A stretch of 28,145 bases of DNA from Pseudomonadota bacterium (GTDB lineage: Bacteria; Pseudomonadota; Alphaproteobacteria; Azospirillales; Azospirillaceae): assembly GCA_023411035.1 (NCBI GenBank), contig JAEYPE010000020.1, forward strand, positions 1-28,145. The letters are read 5' to 3'. Shown here in pieces: positions 22,945 through 28,145 of this stretch. The position numbers and the translations under genes were made by a program. The notes under the pieces are model-generated. The model saw only the letters and a program-made list of their open reading frames with translations. It was not told where the DNA came from and made no database searches. Position 1 is the stretch's first letter. Each line of letters opens with the position of its first letter.

Positions 22945-23541
22945 ATGGCCCGTATGAAATTCCTCTGCGACGCGGACCGCTGCATCGAGTGCAACGCCTG
23001 CGTCACCGCCTGCAAGAACGAGCACGAGGTGCCCTGGGGCATCAACCGGCGCCGCGTCGTGACCATCAACGACGGCAAGCCGGGTGAGCGGTCGATCTCG
23101 GTCGCCTGCATGCATTGCTCCGACGCGCCCTGCAAGGCCGTCTGCCCGGTCGATTGCTTCTACCAGACCGAGCAGGGCGTGGTCCTGCACAACAAGGACC
23201 TGTGCATCGGCTGCGGCTACTGCTTCTACGCCTGCCCGTTCGGCGCCCCGCAGTACCCGCAGGCCGGCAACTTCGGCACCCGCGGCAAGATGGACAAGTG
23301 CACCTTCTGCGCCGGCGGTCCGGAGGCCGACAACACGGACGCGGAGTACAAGAAGTACGGCCGCAACCGTCTGGCCGAGGGCAAGCTGCCGCTCTGCGCC
23401 GAGATGTGCTCGACCAAGGCCCTTCTGGCCGGCGACGGCGACAAGGTGTCGGACATCTACCGCGAGCGCGTGGTCGCCCGTGGGTTCGGAGCCGGCGCCT
23501 GGGGCTGGGGCACCGCCTATCAGATGAAGGCGGGATCGTGA
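22945..23541 (+). CDS. fdhB: Formate dehydrogenase iron-sulfur (beta) subunit
   Basis: A 198-aa ferredoxin-like subunit relaying electrons from the alpha subunit to the cytochrome b. Cys clusters for four 4Fe-4S centres are visible: CIECNACVTACKNEHEVPWG at the N-terminus, CMHCSDAPCKAVCPVDC, CIGCGYCFYACPFGAPQYP, and CTFC plus C-A-E-M-C. Unlike E. coli FdnH it lacks a C-terminal membrane helix and has no signal of its own, so it should be exported as a hitchhiker with the Tat-bearing alpha subunit. AGGAG lies before the ATG, 21 bases after fdhA. The stop overlaps the next gene (GTGA). Confidence 0.95.
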   Translation: MARMKFLCDADRCIECNACVTACKNEHEVPWGINRRRVVTINDGKPGERSISVACMHCSDAPCKAVCPVDCFYQTEQGVVLHNKDLCIGCGYCFYACPFGAPQYPQAGNFGTRGKMDKCTFCAGGPEADNTDAEYKKYGRNRLAEGKLPLCAEMCSTKALLAGDGDKVSDIYRERVVARGFGAGAWGWGTAYQMKAGS

Positions 23542-23732
23542 CCGTGATCCGACGCACCGTCTGTCTGATGACGCTTCTCCTCGTCACCCCGCTTCTGGCG
23601 GGGTGCAACGAGGAGGAGCAGGCGCGCCCGATCCATCTGGAAAAGGGCGTCTACCGCGGCGCCGTGGACAGCCAACTGTCCGCGGATCAGGTCCGGGCGC
23701 TTCAGCAGCGTTCGGGCGGCCAGCGTTTCTGA
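23538..23732 (+). CDS. Small lipoprotein in the formate dehydrogenase operon
   Basis: A 64-aa predicted lipoprotein that starts with GTG overlapping the fdhB stop by 4 bases. A second in-frame GTG at 23544 is possible. The hydrophobic segment TVCLMTLLLVTPLLAGC ends in a clear lipobox (LLAGC). The mature part of about 43 residues reads NEEEQARPIHLEKGVYRGAV and then a region ending in LSADQVRALQQRSGGQRF. The placement between fdhB and fdhC and the tight coupling make it part of the enzyme's expression unit. It may be an envelope-anchored assembly factor or accessory subunit; no function is known to me. Confidence 0.8.
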   Translation: MTVIRRTVCLMTLLLVTPLLAGCNEEEQARPIHLEKGVYRGAVDSQLSADQVRALQQRSGGQRF

Positions 23733-23762
23733 TGGGCGGTTCTGAAGGGAAGGGCTGACGCG

Positions 23763-24821
23763 ATGACGTCGAATCAATCCAAGGATTGGCCCAAGGGCTG
23801 GCTCCGGTCGCCGTTCCAGATCGTGTTTCTGGGCGTCGTCATGTTGGCGCTGACCCTGGTCATGGCCAACATCTCCTCCGCCTCGGCGGGGGAGACGTTC
23901 CCGCCGGTCGCCACCCAGCCGACGGACGGCACCTCCAAGACCGATATGTGGCAGGGCATCCGTTCCGGCGAGCGTGGCACCGTCACGATCCCCAACAAGA
24001 GCGCCGGCGTGCTGGTGCAGTCGGAAGGGGAGGCATGGCGGTCGCTGCGCAACGGTCCGCTGTCCACCTACGGCGGTTGGGTGCTGGGCGGCATGCTGGG
24101 TCTGCTGGTCCTGTTCTTCCTGGTGCGCGGGCGCATCCGGATCGACGGCAAGAAGACCGGGCGCACCATCCAGCGCTTCAACGCCTTCGAACGGGGCGTG
24201 CACTGGCTGACCGCCGGCAGCTTCATCGTCCTGGCCGTCACCGGGCTGAACGTGCTGTACGGGCGATACACGATCCTGCCGCTGCTGGGGCCGGAGGCGT
24301 TCGCCGCGATGACCCAGTACGGCAAGTTCGCCCACAACTATCTGGGTTTCGCCTTCATGCTGGGCATCGCCCTCATCTTCGTGATGTGGGTGAAGCACAA
24401 CATTCCGGAACGCAACGACATCACCTGGGCGCTGAAGGCCGGCGGCCTGTTCAGCAAGGGCGTCCATCCGGCGGCGAAGAAGTTCAACGCCGGCCAGAAG
24501 GTGATCTTCTGGGCGACGGTGCTGGGCGGTGCGGCGCTGGGCTTCACGGGCGTGCAGCTTCTGTGGCCCTTCTCCTTCGCCTCGATGGCCGACATGCAGC
24601 TTTACCAGCTCATTCACTCGGCGGTCGCGGTGGTGCTGATCGCGATCATCATCGCGCACATCTACATCGGCTCGGTCGGTATGGAAGGCGCCTTCGACGC
24701 GATGGGCACGGGCGACGTCGAACTCCAGTGGGCGCGCGAGCACCATTCGCTGTGGGTTCAGGAGGTGACGGGCGAGACCCCCCGTTCTCACCACGGCCAT
24801 CACCGTACGCCCGCCGAGTAA
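23763..24821 (+). CDS. fdhC: Formate dehydrogenase cytochrome b (gamma) subunit
   Basis: A 352-aa membrane cytochrome b passing electrons to quinone. An N-terminal hydrophobic segment (IVFLGVVMLALTLVMANISS, about 20-39) is followed by a periplasmic stretch of some 60 residues, then about four helices. The core shows NAFERGVHWLTAGSFIVLAV, containing a family heme His, KFAHNYLGFAFMLGIALIFV, and YQLIHSAVAVVLIAIIIAHI with further His candidates. GMEGAFDAMGTGDVELQWAR and a His-rich C-terminus (HHGHH) follow. It is longer than E. coli FdnI (217 aa) because of the N-terminal extension, as in the longer FdhC-type subunits. AAGGG precedes the ATG. Confidence 0.93.
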   Translation: MTSNQSKDWPKGWLRSPFQIVFLGVVMLALTLVMANISSASAGETFPPVATQPTDGTSKTDMWQGIRSGERGTVTIPNKSAGVLVQSEGEAWRSLRNGPLSTYGGWVLGGMLGLLVLFFLVRGRIRIDGKKTGRTIQRFNAFERGVHWLTAGSFIVLAVTGLNVLYGRYTILPLLGPEAFAAMTQYGKFAHNYLGFAFMLGIALIFVMWVKHNIPERNDITWALKAGGLFSKGVHPAAKKFNAGQKVIFWATVLGGAALGFTGVQLLWPFSFASMADMQLYQLIHSAVAVVLIAIIIAHIYIGSVGMEGAFDAMGTGDVELQWAREHHSLWVQEVTGETPRSHHGHHRTPAE

Positions 24822-24832
24822 GGACAGTATCC

Positions 24833-25246
24833 ATGCGTTCTTTCCTGATCGGCCTGCTGCTGGCCGGGGCGGTCGCCGCTCCGGCCTTCGCCCAGACGGC
24901 GCCCGTGTCGACTCCGGCGCCCGTGTCAAAACCGGCGCCCGTGTCAAAACCGGTGGACGAGGTGAAGCGGATCGTCGAGCAGACCTACAACGTGCAGGTC
25001 CTGCGCGTGACGGCGGCGGAACTGGAGGACGGCACCGCCGTCTACAAGGTCGCCGCCATGAAGCCTGGGACCGCCGGAAACGCCGCCTACATGGTCAGCA
25101 CCCTGACCGTCGACGCGGCGACCGGCCTCGCGCTGCCGGCCTTCCGTCATCACGCGGAGGGTTACAACCTGCCCCAGGGCGGCAACTACGAGCCGAACCG
25201 GACCTCGAACAACCCCGCGGTCGCCCGCGGGCACACTTGGCGCTGA
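24833..25246 (+). CDS. Exported protein at the end of the fdh operon
   Basis: A 137-aa protein with a standard Sec signal peptide (MRSFLIGLLLAGAVAAPAFA, cleavage after AFA). A Pro/Val/Ser repeat then spans three units (PVSTPA-PVSKPA-PVSKP). The folded part reads KRIVEQTYNVQVLRVTAAEL, YKVAAMKPGTAGNAAYMVST and LTVDAATGLALPAFRHHAEG, ending NNPAVARGHTWR. It follows fdhC by 11 bases with its own AAGGA and precedes a terminator-like hairpin, so it closes the operon. I do not recognise a named domain; the strands and the TVDAATG segment have a PepSY-like look, which is not proof. Confidence 0.8.
   Translation: MRSFLIGLLLAGAVAAPAFAQTAPVSTPAPVSKPAPVSKPVDEVKRIVEQTYNVQVLRVTAAELEDGTAVYKVAAMKPGTAGNAAYMVSTLTVDAATGLALPAFRHHAEGYNLPQGGNYEPNRTSNNPAVARGHTWR
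24905..24952 (+). repeat. 18-bp tandem repeat encoding PVSKPA
   Basis: Two full units (24905-24922, 24923-24940) and a partial third (24941-24952). The second and third are identical over their shared length (GTGTCAAAACCG). They encode the flexible linker just after the signal peptide of the exported protein. Copy number could vary between strains by slippage. Confidence 0.85.
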
Positions 25247-25277
25247 GAACACTGGGCGCTGACATCTGTTACCCCGT

Positions 25278-25306
25278 GACCGGCGGCGCTGTCCGCCGGT
25301 CCTTTC
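25278..25306 (+). terminator. Hairpin terminator of the fdh operon
   Basis: GACCGGCGG (25278-25286) and CCGCCGGTC (25293-25301) form a 9-bp stem with a 6-base loop, followed by CTTTCC. The T-run is short, so termination may be partial. Confidence 0.55.
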
Positions 25307-25328
25307 CATTTCGGGAGGTGGATCGGGC

Positions 25329-26345
25329 ATGGGGAGAGGGGGCCGTTCAGGGAATCCGCCTTGCCATGCCCGCCGCCGGATGCTGGTCCTGGCCGCTCTG
25401 GCCGCGACCCTGACCTTTCCCTTCGCATCCCACGCCGCCGATCTGGTGGGCCATGGCGCCATGGTCAACGCCGTCGCCGTGTCGCCGGACGGCACCCGCG
25501 CCCTGACCGGAAGCTGGGACTATTCGGCCATCCTCTGGGACCTTGCCAGCGGCGCTCAGAAAGCGTCGTTCCACGAGCACGCCGCCGGGGTGACCGCGGT
25601 GGCCTTCCTGCCGGACGGCAAGCGCGGCCTGACCGGCAGCCGTGACACCACCGTCATCCTCTGGGACCTGGAGAGCGGGCGCCCGTTGCGCCGCTTCGAA
25701 GGGCACACCGGCACCGTGGCCGGTCTGGCGGTGGCGCCGGACGGGCGGAGCTTCGCTTCCGCCGGCTGGGATTCGGTCATCCGCATCTGGGACCCGGAGA
25801 GCGGCTTTCTGCTGCGGACGCTGGTGGGGCATGGCGCCAACGTCAACGCCGTGGCCTTCACGCCGGACGGCCGGCGGCTGGTCTCCGCCGGGTACGACTT
25901 TCAGATCCGCGTCTGGGACGCCGCGACCGGGCAGGAAAAAGCCGTGCTGGAAGGGCATGAGGGCAGCGTGAACGGTCTGGCCCTGTCCCCCGACGGACGG
26001 CTGGCCGCCACGGCCTCCAGCGACGAGACGGTGCGGCTGTGGGACCTGGAGACCGGCACGCTTCTGCGCACGCTCTACGGGCACACCGGCTTCGTCACCT
26101 CCGTCGCCTTCTCGCCCGATGGCAGGAGCCTGCTGTCCGGCGGGGGAGGGGATCGGCGCGTCCGGCTGTGGGACGCCGCCACCGGGCGGCAACTCGCCTC
26201 CTTCCGCGGGCATGAGAAGCCGGTTCTGGCGGTCACCTTCACGCCGGACGGGCAGGGCGCCCTGTCCGCCGGCTATGACGCGGTGGTCCGCCATTGGGAC
26301 TTGAGCAAGGCGGACCTGAGCAAGGCGGATGCCGACCGCCCTTGA
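25329..26345 (+). CDS. Exported seven-bladed WD40-repeat protein
   Basis: A 338-aa protein with a signal peptide (hydrophobic MLVLAALAATLTFPFASHAA, cleavage near residue 37) and then seven WD40 repeats of about 42 residues, enough for one closed beta-propeller. Each repeat shows the GH ... V..VA.(S/T)PDG ... S...D..(I/V)R(I/L)WD pattern, for example GHTGTVAGLAVAPDGRSFAS and GHEGSVNGLALSPDGRLAAT. The second unit begins with EH instead of GH. Little is left outside the propeller, so it is likely a periplasmic binding scaffold. GGAGG lies 10 bases before the ATG. Its partner is unknown. It lies just after the fdh operon but is separated from it by a hairpin. Confidence 0.9.
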   Translation: MGRGGRSGNPPCHARRRMLVLAALAATLTFPFASHAADLVGHGAMVNAVAVSPDGTRALTGSWDYSAILWDLASGAQKASFHEHAAGVTAVAFLPDGKRGLTGSRDTTVILWDLESGRPLRRFEGHTGTVAGLAVAPDGRSFASAGWDSVIRIWDPESGFLLRTLVGHGANVNAVAFTPDGRRLVSAGYDFQIRVWDAATGQEKAVLEGHEGSVNGLALSPDGRLAATASSDETVRLWDLETGTLLRTLYGHTGFVTSVAFSPDGRSLLSGGGGDRRVRLWDAATGRQLASFRGHEKPVLAVTFTPDGQGALSAGYDAVVRHWDLSKADLSKADADRP

Positions 26346-26360
26346 GCCGACCGCCCTTGA
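26298..26360 (+). repeat. Two adjacent 15-bp tandem duplications at the WD40 gene end
   Basis: GACTTGAGCAAGGCG and GACCTGAGCAAGGCG (26298-26312, 26313-26327) encode DLSKA twice. Three bases later GCCGACCGCCCTTGA occurs twice exactly (26331-26345, 26346-26360), and this unit includes the stop codon. The second copy is therefore untranslated. Confidence 0.85.
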
Positions 26361-26422
26361 CAGGTGCCGCCCACCCGTGGCCCGCTCGGCTATCCGCCGT
26401 TCCGGAAACGAGACCGCATCCC

Positions 26423-27121
26423 ATGACCAGCCTGTCCCACCCGGCGCAGCGCCGCTCCATCATCGATACCTGCCTTGCCATGAACGGGACGGGCATCAAC
26501 CAGGGTGCGTCCGGAAACCTGTCCGTCCGGGTGGAGGGCGGTTTCCTCATCACGCCCAGCAGCCTGCCCTATGACGAGACGACGCCGGAGGACATCGTGG
26601 AGATGGGCTTCGACGGGACCTATGTGGGGAACCGGCGCCCCTCGTCGGAATGGCGCTTCCACCGCGACATCCTGAAGGCGCGGCCCGACGTGGACGTGGT
26701 GCTGCACGCCCATTCCACCTTCGCCACGGCGCTCGCCGTGCATGGGCGGGGCATCCCCGGCTTCCATTACATGGTGGCGCTGGCCGGGGGCGATTCGATC
26801 CGCTGCGCGCCCTACGCCACCTTCGGCTCGCAGGAACTGTCCGACCACGCCGTCGCGGCGCTGGAGGGTCGGCTCGCCTGCCTGCTGGCGAACCATGGCA
26901 TGATCGTGCTGGGCAAGACGCTGAAAGGCGCGCTGGCCCTGGCGGTGGAGGTGGAGACGCTGGCCCGCCAGTACCTCTATGCCCACCTGCTGGGCGAGCC
27001 GGTCATTCTGCCGCCCGAAGAGATCGCGCGGGTCGCCGAGAAAATGCGCCGCATGAAGTACGGCCTGCCCCCGGACGAGGGCGCCGCCCCGGAGGACGCC
27101 GCCCGCCCGCGCCAAGCCTGA
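26423..27121 (+). CDS. Class II aldolase/adducin family protein
   Basis: A 232-aa zinc enzyme of the L-fuculose-1-phosphate aldolase/L-ribulose-5-phosphate 4-epimerase family. It has QGASGNLSVRVEGGFLITPS at about 27-46 for phosphate/substrate binding, the catalytic Glu76 in SSEWRFH, and zinc ligands H95 and H97 in HAHSTFATAL plus H158 in LLANHGMIVLGK. These reproduce the FucA arrangement. The C-terminal part is helical, with a short Pro/Ala tail. The ribosome-binding site is GGAAACGAGA. No sugar-catabolic neighbours are visible, so the substrate cannot be given. It is convergent with the sensor kinase gene (18 bases between stops). Confidence 0.88.
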   Translation: MTSLSHPAQRRSIIDTCLAMNGTGINQGASGNLSVRVEGGFLITPSSLPYDETTPEDIVEMGFDGTYVGNRRPSSEWRFHRDILKARPDVDVVLHAHSTFATALAVHGRGIPGFHYMVALAGGDSIRCAPYATFGSQELSDHAVAALEGRLACLLANHGMIVLGKTLKGALALAVEVETLARQYLYAHLLGEPVILPPEEIARVAEKMRRMKYGLPPDEGAAPEDAARPRQA

Positions 27122-27139
27122 CGCTAAGCGCTCTGAACT

Positions 27140-28145
27140 TCAGGAGGCGAGGCGGGCGACCGGGCGGAGCGTGCCGATGGTCACCAGCGGGCGCTTGGCG
27201 GCCCCGGCGATGCCGACCTGGAGCGGGCGCTCCTCCGCCGGAGGCTGGTAATAGGCCGGAAGGGCCAACGTGATGCGGGTGCCCTGGCCGGGCTCGCTCG
27301 CGACCTCGATGTCGCCGCCGAGCATGGCGGCATAATGGCCGACCAGGGTCAGGCCAAGACCGGCGCCGCGCCGCTTCCCGCCCGCTCCGCCTTGCACGAA
27401 GGGCTGGAACAGACGGGCGGTCTGGCTGGTGGCGAAGCCGCTGCCGCTGTCGGTCACGGTGAAGCGCAGCCAGGGTTCCCCCTCGCGCTCGACCCGTTCG
27501 GCGGCCAGAAGGACGGAACCGTCCCGGGTGAACTTGCAGGCGTTGTCCAGCAGGTTGAGAAGCGCCTGCCGGACCTTGCCGAAATCCGAATACATCTGGC
27601 CGAGCGCCGCGGCCTCCGCCTGGAGCGTCACGTCGTTGCCGTTGAGGTCGGCGGCGGGCAGCGTGCGCTCCCGCGCCTCGATCAGCAGCCGGTGCACGTC
27701 GAAATCCTGAAGCACGACGTCCATGTTGCCGGCCTCGATCCGGGCATAATCGAGGATCGCATCGACCAGGGTCAGCATCTGCTCGCCGGTCCACTGGATC
27801 TGCTCGACATCGGTCGCCAGTTCCCCGGCGCCCAGGCGGTGCAACTCGCTCATCAGGGATTGGCTGGAGGCGACGATGCCGTTGAGCGGGGCGTGAAGCT
27901 CCTGTCCGATATTCACCAGGAAATGGGTCTTCGCCTCGTTGGCGGCTTCGGCGCGTTCCTTGTCGCGCAGAAGCTGGCCGTGCAGGTCGGCGGACTCCTG
28001 CCGCTGGCGCTCCATCTCCGTGGTGTTGTCGCGCAGGCCGCGGACGGCGCGGGCCATGGCGGCCCCCTCGTCCTCGCCCTCGGCCGGGGGCAGGGCCCCG
28101 TCGGTCCGTCCGCCGGCGAGCGAGGTCACGGCGGCGGCCATGGTT
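27140..28145 (-). CDS. Sensor histidine kinase, degenerate H-box, N-terminus missing
   Basis: The C-terminal 334 or so residues of a membrane sensor kinase. The frame stays open to the window end and the true start lies beyond. In order: the end of a HAMP domain (around EGEDEGAAMARAVRGLRDNT), a coiled-coil linker (TEMERQRQESADLHGQLLRD), a HisKA dimerisation domain, and a HATPase_c domain with the N-box QALLNLLDNACKF, G1 VTDSGSGFA and G2 RRGAGLGLTLVGH. The H-box reads FLVNIGQELHAPLNGI. Gln (codon 27902-27904) stands where the phosphoacceptor His is expected, with a His three residues later at the usual Arg position. It is convergent with the aldolase gene. ATP binding looks intact; phosphotransfer is doubtful. 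Confidence 0.85.
   Translation of the reverse strand, partial: TMAAAVTSLAGGRTDGALPPAEGEDEGAAMARAVRGLRDNTTEMERQRQESADLHGQLLRDKERAEAANEAKTHFLVNIGQELHAPLNGIVASSQSLMSELHRLGAGELATDVEQIQWTGEQMLTLVDAILDYARIEAGNMDVVLQDFDVHRLLIEARERTLPAADLNGNDVTLQAEAAALGQMYSDFGKVRQALLNLLDNACKFTRDGSVLLAAERVEREGEPWLRFTVTDSGSGFATSQTARLFQPFVQGGAGGKRRGAGLGLTLVGHYAAMLGGDIEVASEPGQGTRITLALPAYYQPPAEERPLQVGIAGAAKRPLVTIGTLRPVARLAS

Noticed and set aside
20074..23190. A very long open frame (over 1000 codons) on the minus strand opposite fdhA and fdhB
   Set aside because: It is the mirror of strongly GC3-biased genes; its composition is Val/Ala/Arg/His-rich with no domain, and fdhA/fdhB are unmistakable on the other strand.

Overview
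The window looks like chromosome or chromid sequence from a high-GC alphaproteobacterium, most likely Azospirillum or a close relative in the Rhodospirillales/Azospirillales. The evidence is a Caulobacter/Azospirillum-type flagellin, two granule-associated phasins, a clpS-clpA pair, strong GC bias at third codon positions, and a periplasmic-type formate dehydrogenase (FDH) cluster with DUF3305/DUF3306 genes. This assignment comes from reading the proteins, not from a database search. I see no rRNA, tRNA, insertion sequence, prophage or CRISPR array.

Layout. 1-962 (-): 5' part of a flagellin gene with a sigma-54-like promoter. 1345-3097 (+): a RidA-family protein and a GNAT/COG3146-type acyltransferase. 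3091-3567 (-): guanine deaminase. 3678-5000 (+): a large pentapeptide-repeat protein. 5005-6117 (-): a CaiB/BaiF (alpha-methylacyl-CoA racemase-like) enzyme. 6284-8934 (-): clpS-clpA, translationally coupled, with a strong terminator. 9338-10652 (-): two separate phasin genes, each with a -35/-10 promoter bracketed by two perfect palindromes. 11076-11837 (+): an Anbu-like proteasome-type hydrolase. 11881-12696 (-): a lipoprotein of unknown function. 12931-14319 (+): a D,D-carboxypeptidase with a C-terminal SPOR domain.

14412-25246 is the most coherent block. A tungstate-type uptake pair (tupB-tupA, minus strand, with no ATPase gene beside it) diverges from fdhD-mobA-DUF3305-DUF3306. A second transcription unit follows with its own promoter: torD-like chaperone, a 66-aa Tat-targeted peptide, fdhA (Cys-type, Tat-exported), fdhB (four 4Fe-4S clusters), a 64-aa lipoprotein, fdhC (cytochrome b) and a 137-aa exported protein. 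Together these supply metal uptake, cofactor guanylylation, cofactor sulfuration, chaperoning and the three structural subunits for a membrane-bound formate dehydrogenase facing the periplasm. The neighbouring Tup-type binding protein suggests that the enzyme may use tungsten.

The end of the window holds an exported seven-bladed WD40 propeller, a class II aldolase-family protein, and the C-terminal part of a sensor histidine kinase (-) whose H-box has Gln where the phosphoacceptor His should be. The strongest candidates for something undescribed are the paired phasin operators with near-identical geometry, the ATPase-less Tup locus tied to FDH, the two tiny FDH-operon proteins, and the His-less kinase.
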